Made by a program: the position numbers and the translations under genes. From Bromus sterilis (lineage: Eukaryota > Streptophyta > Magnoliopsida > Poales > Poaceae): a stretch of DNA of 64,000 bases. The notes under the pieces were generated by a model. That model was not told where the DNA came from. It worked only from the letters and a program-made list of their open reading frames with translations, and did no database searches. How positions within the stretch are numbered: position 1 is the first letter of the stretch; each line of letters starts with the position of its first letter. Positions 10,412 through 20,604 of the stretch are shown here, one piece after another. The DNA lies in assembly GCA_950022295.1 (NCBI GenBank), contig OX465597.1, forward strand, positions 374,449,016-374,513,015, read 5' to 3'.

Positions 10412-12025
10412 TGATGGCTTCTCGCCCTTCGTTGGTTACCCCAAGTGGAAGGTTTGAGATGTAGTGCACCAACAGTTTTGCCTCGGTGAAGATACCAAGG
10501 TTTGTCTCCAGTAGGACTCCAGAGATGATAAGTAGGTGTCAGCGGCGCAGCTGACGCGGACCTGCACACAGACATAGATAACTTTGTTCACAACGAAGTT
10601 CAGAGAGGTTTTCAATCTCTCCGGTCTTGTTGTTCACAAAGGATAAAATGCAAGGGATAATGATAGCAAGTAAAAGCAGTAAAGTAAATATAGCTTGGAA
10701 ACATTAATGAAGATATGGACCGGGATACGTGATGTTCACTAGTGATGTCTCTCTCCCAAAAGACGATAAAACTGCTATGCGAGGTAAACAAATTACAGAA
10801 GGGCAATTGACAGGATTATGAACGCACCGCAATGCTAACTATGCTACAAAAGAAAGGAAGAGGCTCAAAAGCACGGGAAGTACGCCAAAATAAGTAGACC
10901 GAAATCCATCTGCATCTACTACTAATCATCCACCTTGAGATATCTATCCAGAACATCTCGCTGGTATTAAGTTGCGAGCCCCACCCAAAGTGTAAACCCA
11001 AAGCAACAGACAACTGCATTAAAAAGAACTTTGCGTAAAGTAAACAATCCTTGTAACCGCGGTTACAAGCACCGTTGTTTTCCCCCTTGTGGCAACAGCA
11101 CACCCCCTAGACTCATGTTTCTGTCACTCAAGCGTGTCATCGGGGGGCATGAACCCACAATCTAGCACAACGTTCCCTCTTGGATTCACTACCTACTACT
11201 TGGCCAAAGCAATAAACGACAAAGGAGAACATGCAAGAATTACTTAGGAACAAAAATATAACAGATAAAAACCAAATATATTACTCTATCACAATCTGAA
11301 CATAATCTCATAATCATTAAATCCCTCCAAACTCAGCATAGCAACAGCAGAAATATTACAAAGGCTCCTCGATCATGTAGGGCAGCTCACGAGGTCTAAA
11401 CAATGAAGATCAAAGAGGGGAGGAGAACATCACATAGCTACTGATCACGGACCCATGGTCCAAGTAAAACTACTCACGAGGCATCCGGGGAGCATCCATG
11501 GTGGAGAGGAGACTCCCGGAGATCAATCCTCCCTCCGGCAGGGTGCCGGGAAGAGGTCTTCTGGTGCTCCCGATCTCGGAAGCGCGGCGGCGGCGGAATA
11601 GAGGCGAGTTTGCGGAATAGGGTTCCTCTTCTGGAGTTTTCCGTGACGGAGAATAAATAGGCGAAGGGGGGCAGCCAGAGGTGGACCAGGGGCCCCAGGC
11701 GCCCCCTGGCGCGGCCAGGGGTGGGGCCGCGCCGGGTGGCCGCCTGGCCCCCCTGGCTCCCCCTGGCACCTCTCGGGCTCTTCTCGAATTTTCCTGTACG
11801 CTGATTTTTCCTGTATTTTTCCCGGAATTTTTCTGGCACTTTTTATATGGGGGAAAACTAAAATAGAAAAACAGCAGAAAACAGGAACTGGCACTGGGGT
11901 GCACTGAGTTAATAGGTTTGTCCAAATATGATCAAAAGTGTATGAAAGTGTATCTAGATCATAGCAATATCACACAAAACATGCATGGAGAAAGCAGAAA
12001 TTATAGATACGTTTTGGACGTATCA
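10412..12025 (-). repeat. 3' LTR of element B
   Basis: The LTR is 1614 bp; the plus strand begins TGATGGCTTCTCGCC and ends GGACGTATCA. Over the first 215 bp it differs from the B 5' LTR at roughly nine sites by eye. Confidence 0.85.
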
Positions 12026-12039
12026 ATACCCCCAAGCTT
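12026..12039 (-). other. Polypurine tract of element B
   Basis: The minus strand reads AAGCTTGGGGGTAT directly before the 3' LTR. Element C has the same arrangement at 18097-18110. Confidence 0.8.
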
Positions 12040-14826
12040 AATTCCTGCTCGTCCTCGAGTAGGTAAATGATAACAACATAATTTCTGTGGTGACATGCTA
12101 GCAACCATAAAAGAACTTTGAAAAGTAAAGCAATCAAGGTTGGAGATTCAATTCAAGTCATAACATGCAAGAGTCTATATTAGCATTGAAACAAGTAACA
12201 AAAGAACAATAGGTGCAAGAGCTCTCGCTGTCCGTGACTCGAATGTCTCCAAATGGTGTTTGCGTGCAAGAAGGGGGATAGGGAATACGAGAAAAAGTAA
12301 TTTTTGTGTTGAGAACTCAATCTACTAAAGTTTCACACTTGGTCTTCTTTGGAATCTTATCTTGACTCGTCCCCAGACCACTAGCCAGGTACAAGTCAAT
12401 TTGATCCACTCCTTTTCGATATTTTGAGCACTCATGCAATGGATGAGCGTAAGCACGAGAGTTGACACTTAAGATGGCAAAGAGAGAAGTATGGTGGAGG
12501 AGGAAGACAAAAAGGACGAGAAAGGCTCACATCAATGAGGACAATCATAGGCAAGAGATGCCAAATGATAGATATGATGTGAGGAGTAGGGATTGCCATG
12601 CAACGGATGCACATAAGAGCTAAGAAGCTCTCCAAAGGAACTAGTGGGGGTGCATCTAACTTGCTCGCTCATGAAGACCTAGAGCTCGTTTGAGGAGGCT
12701 CATCCTTGCAATATGCAAGCCAAGTTCTATAGTGTGAAGGTCCCCACATAGCTATATGCATAATGATCATCTCTATGGAGTACAAGGATATAAAGGGAGT
12801 ACTAGTGTGGATCTCTCTAAAGGATAGTAGTGTTGCCCCTTTCTCTCTTTTTATTTCTTTTTCTCCTTTTCTCCTTTTTTGTGGCCTCAATGGCTCTTTC
12901 TATTTAACTCTCCTTTGTCCTCTTTGGGATCTTTTAATGTGTCCACTTTGGGATCTTTTCCTCACTTAAGGGCAACACTCTATTTTACAAGAAGGTAAAG
13001 GAGATCTTTCACACTTTACAAGGTACTCAAAACATAAACAAGATGTAACTATCATGATGTATGCAAAGTATGCCGCTGCCAGTGTAGCAGGAACATGTAT
13101 GACATGAAGATCAAGTCATGAAGAGGTGGAAGTTGCATGGCAATATAACTCGGAAAGGCTATGGAAATGCCTTGATAGGTAGGTATGGTGGCTGTTTTGA
13201 GGGAAGATATAAGGAGGCTTATGACGACAGAGCGTATCATGACAAGGGTTTGGATGTACCGGCGAAGGTGGACACCAACTCTCGGAGTGAGAGGAAGGCA
13301 ATGCACGACACGGGAGAGGCTAGCAAAATATGGGAAGGTGGAAGTGTCAACTTTCAATACTTACATTAGTCTGAAGAACTCATGCACTTATTATCGGTAA
13401 CTCTCAATCTAATAAGGAGGTTCACAAAGAGACAAGTACCCCGAGGAGGAGTGTATGGGGGTTTGGTTATCCTTGCGCATCCTCGACTCATGGTACGTGA
13501 GTGTTCTCTGATATTCGACTCCTCAGAAGAGTAGTGATCCATCTAGTAGCTAGAGTTCTCAACTAGTTTTGTAGGTTTTGAAAATACACACGGACTGCAC
13601 AAAATACGACACCTATCACTAATAGGCAAGAGCTCTTGACACCAAAAGTTCAAACATTACTCACAGCAATACCTCAAAACTATTGCAAGTTACTACTAAA
13701 ATTAAATAGCAACCTCAATTACCTACTTTCAAGACAAGACACAACTCAGTGCAACAACCAACTCTCTTTAACAAGATAAACATGAAAACTAAAAAGAGTT
13801 CCAGCAACAAACTAAACAAAAGCCAAGGCTCTTGCTAAAGACAAACTAAGACTAAAACTAAACATGGCAGTAGCTATGAAAAGATAAAGAACACACAACA
13901 GCAAAAAGATAAGCAGGAAAAATCCGATGATGTGTTCTAAATTTTGAAAGTGGAGAGTGTTTCTCTCCCACACAAAGTAAGAAGGGATCTAACTTGTTAT
14001 GAACAGCAATAAAAGCTAAAGAAAACTAAAAACAAAACCTAAGAGCGAGACGCTCCAAGCATAGCACATAACGCATGAAGTGCTAAAAATATAGTGAGAT
14101 GAAGGACGAACTGATGATTGTTGATGGAGAAGGGGATGCACGGGGGCATCCCCAAGCTTAGAAGCTTGAGTCTCCTTGAATATTTGTTGGGGATGCATGG
14201 GGGCATCCCCAAGCTTGAGCGCTTGACACTCCTGGATCTTCTTTCATCATCTTCCATCGCACACTTGAAAACTCCCTTCATACATAACTCATCATAAGCT
14301 GGTTAGAGAGGTTAGTACCCTTAATAAAATAATTTTCCCCACTGTATATAAAGATATTCTTGAAGATCTACTGTTTCTCAAGAGTGCCAAAAAGTTTTTG
14401 CAAAGGAAAAGCAAGCTTAAGGTTTGCAAAAGTTAGGAGAGACAAAACGTGGCAGAATCTGTGAAAAACAGAACAGCAGGTAGTAAATAATTTTTTAGGG
14501 GCACTTCTGTAACTCAAATCAAAAAACTCAGAACACACGGAAGTTTCGTAATTGTATAGAGCATACTGTGTAAAAATTTCAGCTCAAAAAGATGAACTGG
14601 GATTTTTCTGGAAGTTTTCTGGTCACGAGGACAGAATCTGTTTTCTGGACAGCATGTCACAACTTTTACTTCCCTTGCCGTAAGAGGATATAAATTGGCA
14701 CAAAGCTGAAAAATAAAGATACAATGATGTTGCTACAGTAGTAACAATCATCAAGACACAACAAACACAAAAAGAAAAACCTAAATTCGTTGCGGGCTGC
14801 CTCCCGAAAGCGCTTCTTTAGAGCCA
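12040..14826 (-). other. 3' non-coding region of element B
   Basis: About 2.8 kb with no supported gene; open frames are short and scattered on both strands. The part near the polypurine tract resembles the matching part of C (for example TAGGTAGGTATGGTGGCTG at 13175-13195 against GGAAGGTATGGTGGACTC at 19110-19130). The part near the ORF matches A at 9764-10411. A pyrimidine-rich run lies at 12838-12885. Confidence 0.65.
14131..14218 (-). repeat. Two copies of a GGGGATGC...GCATCCCC hairpin
   Basis: GGGGATGCAcGGGGGCATCC and GGGGATGCAtGGGGGCATCC occur at about 14136-14155 and 14190-14209, each followed by CCAAGCTT. Each copy is self-complementary (GGGGATGC with GCATCCCC). On the minus strand each reads AAGCTTGGGGATGCCCC, resembling the polypurine tract AAGCTTGGGGG, so they may be decayed or internal PPTs (inference). 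Confidence 0.6.
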
Positions 14827-15993
14827 TTAGCTAGGCTTAATGCAAATAGAAGATGCTCTCACAAGAATAAGAATTTTGAAGCAAAAGAGAGCATCGAGAA
14901 GCAAATATGAAACACATTTAAGCCTAACACACTTCCTATGCATAGGCATCTTGTAAGAAAATAAATCAAAGAAGCACAAAGAAACAAGCATAGGAAGGTG
15001 GAACAAGAACAACTTCGAAAGTTTCAGTTTAGAGAGAGGTGTTTTTGTCACATGGAAGTTTCTATGACAAAACTTTCCTCTCTCGAAGTAATTTTCAGTA
15101 GTATCATGAACAACATCAAGAATATAACTATCATATAAATCATGTTGTTCATGACCTGCAAGCACACGTGTATAGTTTTCAACACGGTGTTTAGGATCAT
15201 AAGATAAATGCAACCCGTCACATTGACGTTTAATAAGGGCAAAAGTCTCCGGAACATGAGTTGGAGATTTCAACAGGATAATAGGAAGATCAAGTGTGGG
15301 TGCAATAGCAACAATTTCATGCTTAACATAAGGAACTATAGAGAGTTCATTTTTGTCAGCATCATCCATAGTGGTATCTTGGCCATCAACAAAGCAAGTA
15401 TCAAAATTTTGAGAAAGGGATGTTTCAAGTGAGTCCTCGGAATCATGGGATTCCTCCTCAAAGCAATCATTGGCCTCTTCTTGGGCAGCAAACATTTTAT
15501 TTTTTAAATCCTCAATATAAGAATTGGAAGTGTAATTCTCGAAACAATAAGCAAGAACTGCAAAGTTTTCAGACTCGAAAATAGTATCGTGATACTTTTC
15601 AATCAAAGAAGCAATCTCATAGGCACCTTTAAAAGCAACAAACTCTTCAGTCTTTTCAACATCAAAGTATTCATAAACACCTTTAGCATAAGAAGATAAG
15701 ATCTCATTTTCATTAAACTCACATTGGAAAGGGAGGTGTTTATGATCTATATTAGAACAACAAGTAAAATCATAAATGTGGCACAAAAGTTTAGCATGAC
15801 TATAAGAAACATGTATTTGATCCCATAAGTGTTTCCCTTTCTGAGATAGGCGGTGCCGCGTATAATGAGCATGCTCATCCAATGATTTTCCCTCAACCAA
15901 GTCGGTTGGGTTTTTAGCACGACCACAAATTGATCGAAGACGATCCAAGTGAAACATGTCCATCCTACCATATTTGGGTGGTTCATCACCCAT
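14827..15993 (-). CDS. Unidentified ORF of element B (also in element F)
   Basis: The ORF encodes 388 residues from the ATG at 15993-15991. I chose this start because the homologous ORF in element F begins at the same place (MGxEPPKYGRMDMFHLDRLR). The frame is open 8 codons further upstream. The N-terminal 120 residues are strongly conserved between B and F. They are rich in His, Cys and aromatic residues (CHIYDFTCCSNID) and hold AKNPTDLVEGKSL and NENEILSSYAKGVY. An acidic region (about 170-210) follows, and then a C-terminus with two hydrophobic stretches that may not be functional. No gag, protease, RT or integrase motif is visible. The ORF sits where gag should be, right after the primer-binding site. 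Conservation between two separate copies argues for a real protein, but its role is unknown. Confidence 0.6.
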   Translation of the reverse strand: MGDEPPKYGRMDMFHLDRLRSICGRAKNPTDLVEGKSLDEHAHYTRHRLSQKGKHLWDQIHVSYSHAKLLCHIYDFTCCSNIDHKHLPFQCEFNENEILSSYAKGVYEYFDVEKTEEFVAFKGAYEIASLIEKYHDTIFESENFAVLAYCFENYTSNSYIEDLKNKMFAAQEEANDCFEEESHDSEDSLETSLSQNFDTCFVDGQDTTMDDADKNELSIVPYVKHEIVAIAPTLDLPIILLKSPTHVPETFALIKRQCDGLHLSYDPKHRVENYTRVLAGHEQHDLYDSYILDVVHDTTENYFERGKFCHRNFHVTKTPLSKLKLSKLFLFHLPMLVSLCFFDLFSYKMPMHRKCVRLKCVSYLLLDALFCFKILILVRASSICIKPS

Positions 15994-16158
15994 GGTGAGG
16001 ATATCATAAATAGGCAAAGCAAGACAAAGGCAAAAGGTAGCAACTATTTTTGTGGTTTTTCATAAAGGACACGAAGATAAAAACTGAAAGGTAAACTAAC
16101 AAGACTAAAAAACAAAGGTAAAGGGTAGTGTGCAACTCCCCTATCTTAGCACTCGGAG

Positions 16159-16176
16159 TCCCCGGCAACGGCGCCA
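16159..16176 (-). other. Primer-binding site of element B
   Basis: The minus strand reads TGGCGCCGTTGCCGGGGA, identical to that of element A, eleven bases inside the LTR. Confidence 0.85.
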
Positions 16177-16187
16177 TAAAACTTGCT

Positions 16188-17797
16188 TGATGGCTTCTCG
16201 CCCTTCGTTGGTTACCCCAAGTGGAAGGTTTGAGATGTAGTGCAACAACAGTTTTCCCTCGGTGAAGATACCAAGGTTTGTCTCCAGTAGGACTCCAGAG
16301 ATGATAAGTAGGTGTCAGCGGCGCAACTGACGTGGACCTGCACACAGACACATATAACTTTGTTCTCAACGAAGTTCAGAGAGGTTGTCAATCTCTCCGG
16401 TCTTGTTGTTCACAAAGGATAAAACACAAGGGATAATGATAGCAAGTAAAAGCAGTAAAGTAAATATAGCTTGGAAACTGTAATGAGGATATGGACCGGG
16501 ATACGTGATGTTCACTAGTGATGTCTCTCTCCCAAAAGACTATAAAACTGCTATGCGAGGTAAACAAATTACATAAAGGCAATTGACAGGATTATGAACG
16601 CACCACAATGCTAACTATGCTACAAAAGAAAGGAAGAGGCTCAAAAGCACGGGCAGTACGCCAAAATAAGTAGAACGAAATCCATCTGCATCTACTACTA
16701 ATCATCCACCTTGAGATATCTATCCAGAACATCTCGCTGGTATTAAGTTGCGAGCCCCACCCAAAGTGTAAACCCAAAGCAACAGACAACTGCATTAAAA
16801 AGAACTTTGCGTAAAGTAAACAATCCTTGTAACCGCGGTTACAAGCACCGTTTTTTCCCCCTTGTGGCAACATCACATCCCCTAGACTCATGTTTCTGTC
16901 ACTCAAGCGTGTCATCGGGGGGCATGAACCCACAATCTAGCACAACGTTCCCTCTTGGAGTCACTACCTTCTACTTGGCCAAAGCAATAAACAGCAACAG
17001 AGAACATGTAAGAATTACTTAGGAACAAAAATATAAGAGTTAAAAACCAAATATATTACTCTATCACAATCTGAACATAATCTCATAATCCATCAGATCC
17101 CTCCAAACTCAGCATAGCAACAGCAGAAATATTACAAAGGTGCCTCGATCATGTAGGGCAGCTCACGAGGTCTAAACAATGAAGATCAAAGAGGGGAGGA
17201 GAACATCACATAGCTACTGATCACGGACCCATGGTCCAAGGAAAACTACCCACGAGACATCCGGGGAGCATCCATGGTGGAGAGGAGAATCCCGGAGGTC
17301 AATCCTCCCTCCGGCAGGGTGCCGGGAAGAGGTCTTCTGGTGCTCCCGATCTCGGAAGCGCGACGGCGGCGGAACAGAGGCGAGTTTGCGGAATAGGGTT
17401 CCTCTTCTGGAGTTTTCCCGTGAAGGAGAATAAATAGGTGAAGGGGGGCAGACAGAGGTGGACCAGGGCCCCCCCTGGCGCGGCCAGGGGTGGGGCCGCG
17501 CCGGGTGGCCGCCTGGGCCCCCCTGGCTCCCCTCTGGCCCCTCCCGGGCTCTTCTCGAAGCTTCCTGTATGCTGATTTTTCCTGTATTTTTCCCGGAAAT
17601 TTTCTGGCACTTTTTATATGGGGGAAAACTGAAATAGAAAAAGCAGCAGAAAATAGGAACTGGCACTAGGGTGCACTGAGTTAATAGGTTAGTCCAAATA
17701 TGATCAAAAGTGTATGAAAGTGTATCTAGATCATAGCAATATCATACAAAATATGCATGGAGCAAGCAGAGATTATAGATACGTTTTGGACGTATCA
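16188..17797 (-). repeat. 5' LTR of element B
   Basis: The LTR is 1610 bp, with plus-strand ends TGATGGCTTC and GGACGTATCA. Compared with the 3' LTR it lacks a short stretch in the GC-rich patch near 17465. Confidence 0.85.
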
Positions 17798-18096
17798 GCC
17801 GTGCCAGGTGGCCGCCTGGGTACCCTGTGGCCCCCTCTGTCCCCTCTTTTGCGTGTCTTCGTCATCCTTCTGGAAAATACCCTCCTTCGATTTTCAGGTA
17901 ATTTGGAGGTCTTCTCCTTCAGCAACTCAGCGTCCACTTTTTACCGCTGAATTCTGCGTCTGCTGCTTCGGCATCGGAAAGTTGCAAACTGTGTAAAATA
18001 AGCTAAAACAACATAAGAATAACATCATACCATGAAATATATCAATGAATAGGAAAGAAATACTATATAAAATAGTGATGCATTTTGGACGTATCA
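17798..18096 (-). repeat. 3' LTR of element C, first 299 bp only
   Basis: This segment aligns with 31963-32261 of the 5' LTR (shared ends CGCCAGGTGGCCGCCTGGG-like to TGGACGTATCA). The remaining part of the LTR is absent on the other side of B. Confidence 0.8.
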
Positions 18097-18110
18097 ATTC
18101 CCCCAAGCTT
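18097..18110 (-). other. Polypurine tract of element C
   Basis: The minus strand reads AAGCTTGGGGGAAT immediately before the LTR. Confidence 0.8.
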
Positions 18111-19729
18111 AGACCTCCCTTGTCCCCAAGCGAATACTGAGCTTGGTAAACCTGTCCACAAGTTTAGAGAGTGAAGTGTCGATAAATAGAATACAGACAA
18201 GAAGCATCATGATTCCTTCACCAAACTCAAGCATCCTCAACAGCAACCTCAACTCATAAGGCCGTGATGAGAAAGTAATAACAATTATAATCAAAAGTAG
18301 GACTGATAAAACTCATCAAATTATGGCAAACATATCCTTGGTCAACAGACAACTAAAAACTTTTACTTTTGCTCTTTCTAATTATAGTGAAACAATTTGA
18401 AGCTTTTGAAAGAACATGTTATTAGTCATGAAGTGAAAGTGCTAACACAAAGGAAGATGCTTACTTAGCAACAGATTTCGCAAACAACTTACTTATCAAA
18501 AGATAATGTCAACAATGATGTAGCATGGAAAAACTTAATGCTGCACTATATGGATGAATCCTCATCAACATCAAGTGTCTGTTCTCTTTGGGAAAGAAGG
18601 AAGTGGGAAAACTGACTCAACATAAAAGTAAAGGAAAAGCCTTGTTATAGGCAAGTAGGGAAAACTCATGTGCTATACTTAAATCAAACAGAATGAAAAT
18701 AAATTTGGGTGGTGCATAGTTTGTCAATGAATGCTAATAGATAGATCAATTACTTCTCAAGATGGACAAGTTTCGAGGAACGGCTCCCAAGTGGAGACGA
18801 TCACATCCCCTTAATCTCCTTTGTTTATCACTGCCAAAGTTTCTGATTTCTCATAGAACAAGCGTGAAGGAGGGTTTGTTTATTATATTATCTTTCGAGC
18901 TGGGCGCACTCATGCCAGTTCCTCCTCGTATTATGGGTTTGCAGATTAGAATGCAATCCCGGGGTAAAACTTGTCCAACTTAAGAAGATCATGAATTATC
19001 TACTACTTCCTCATGAGCTAAACAAGAGGCACAAAACAGAAGATTTTGAACATTTAAGGATAACACATAAATTCTATACTTTTAGGAGTGGTAGGGAAAT
19101 ACCAAGAATAGGAAGGTATGGTGGACTCATAAGGAAGATATTGGTTCCAGGGTATGGATGCACAAGCAGAAATCTGCTAGGCAAAGAGTTTGGCTAGCAA
19201 AGGCTTTGAGAGAACAGACAATTGACGCTAACTTAGATGCAAAACATATAAAGCATAAACATTAAGGTAAGCATGGCACATCAAGTTGTCTTCCTTGTCA
19301 ACATAACACTTCAAGCATAACAACATAAAGGTTTTGGATATGTCGCTACTTGAGAAAACATGCATGTTGTCATGACCAAAGCTATGTTTGCTAAAATTAA
19401 ATAAAGTTTTCAAAGCCATACCAGATATAAGGTCAATACTCCCCATAAGAATCATCATATAAGGCCGATTGCGTGAACAGAATACCGAGTGTAGCGAAAG
19501 AACCAATAGAATTCTCATTAATATTCCATCATAGACGACTCCACACTCACGGATACAAACTCTCCACAGAAGGAGTGATAGACCTCAATGAAAACACCTA
19601 TTTTATATAATAACTTCCCTAGACATGATACAACTCTACTTGAATCTAAAAGAGTAAGATAAAGATAAAGATACCGGGCACTCCCCCAAGCTTGGAACAA
19701 GCTAAGGGGATGCCATTACCCGAGGAGAT
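18111..19729 (-). other. 3' non-coding region of element C
   Basis: About 1.6 kb without a supported gene, A/T-rich on both strands. Part of it resembles element B's 3' region, so B and C share an ancestor outside their coding parts. Confidence 0.65.
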
Positions 19730-19743
19730 TTACTCCCCATTCC

Positions 19744-19780
<37 letters not shown>

Positions 19781-20260
19781 CACGTAGTCATGGACAAAGC
19801 GCTTCCATGGTAGAGGTTCTCCCGTCTCATGAGAGGCTTCAGTCTCCAAGATCCTTCTTCCAGCACCTAAACCCATGCGCATAAACTTTAGTTCATACTC
19901 AAAGTTCTGGTTATGCAGATCATAGATCTGCCCTTGGAGCTCATCAATTATTTCTTCTGCCGAGGTGATGCTTGACCATACCCCCCTCATCTCCTTCTTG
20001 TAGAACGTCTCTAGATCGTTGATGAGGTCGAAGTTGGCTTCAACACCACGCTCAACCATCTTCTTGTACTTGAAGACTTCTTGCTCCACTTCTTCTAGCC
20101 TGGCCTTGATGCTCCCCTCCTTGACAGATTCCTTTAGATCTTCTTGGTGGATAACACCATACTCCAACCGGACGGTTTCAGGATGCTTCTTCACCTGAGC
20201 GAGGTAAGGGTTGATGACGTTGACGACGAACTTGTCCTTGGGGGAACTTGGGGAAGCCAT
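19730..20260 (-). CDS. Coiled-coil ORF of element C in the env-like position
   Basis: The ORF encodes 176 residues, starting MASPSSPKDKFVVNVINPYL. The middle (about 45-130) is strongly charged and heptad-like (KARLEEVEQEVFKYKKMVE, DELQGQIYDLHNQNFEYELK), which predicts a coiled coil. The C-terminus holds twelve consecutive Asn encoded by an AAC microsatellite, followed by RNGE. No signal peptide or membrane segment is visible, so it is not an obvious envelope protein. It lies 345 bp after the end of pol on the same strand, where Athila elements carry their extra ORF. The frame is intact although pol is broken. Function unknown; a structural or RNA-binding helper is one possibility (inference). 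Confidence 0.6.
19745..19780 (+). repeat. (GTT)12 microsatellite inside the element C ORF
   Basis: Twelve perfect GTT units, 36 bp. On the minus strand they read AAC and encode the Asn run of the coiled-coil ORF. Confidence 0.95.
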
Positions 20261-20604
20261 GGCACCTAGGTCTAGCTAAAAGATTCCTGGAAGAAACAAC
20301 TCGAGAAGAAAACACACGAAATCGTGAGATACGGTGCCGGGACTATCCGGGTAAGTATATAGCAAAATTTTCTGCAATAATAGGAAGGTAACGAGCCAAA
20401 GTGGAGTAGGAGACGGGCTCCGGGGTGCCCAGGCGGCCACCCGACGCGGCCAGGAGGTAGGCCGCGCCAGGTGGGCGCCTGGGCCCTTTGGAGCTCTTCT
20501 CCGGCTCCAATTAGGCTCTAAATTTTGTATATTTTACAAAAACTCGTAATACGGAACTTTTATGGCGGTTCATGATGTTTCCTTACCGTAATACATACCT
20601 TTTC
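20261..20604 (-). other. Spacer between pol and the coiled-coil ORF of element C
   Basis: No gene. It contains a GC-rich patch (20410-20490) with GGCGCCTGGGCCC-type sequence that resembles the GC-rich patch of this group's LTRs. Confidence 0.5.

Larger units (their letters stand above)
10412..17797 (-). mobile_element. Athila-like Gypsy element B, non-autonomous, with an unidentified ORF
   Basis: Both LTRs are complete: 5' LTR 16188-17797, internal region 12026-16187, 3' LTR 10412-12025. The internal region carries one ORF unrelated to gag or pol, a long non-coding stretch and a polypurine tract. The flanking 5-mers are AGCGC (10407-10411) and GCCGT (17798-17802), so no target duplication is present. 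The left flank is the interior of element A and the right flank is an LTR of element C. Together this points to recombination between two B-type copies. Confidence 0.8.

Noticed and set aside
15048..15257. Other-frame ORFs within the B coding region
   Set aside because: Shadows of the 388-codon ORF.
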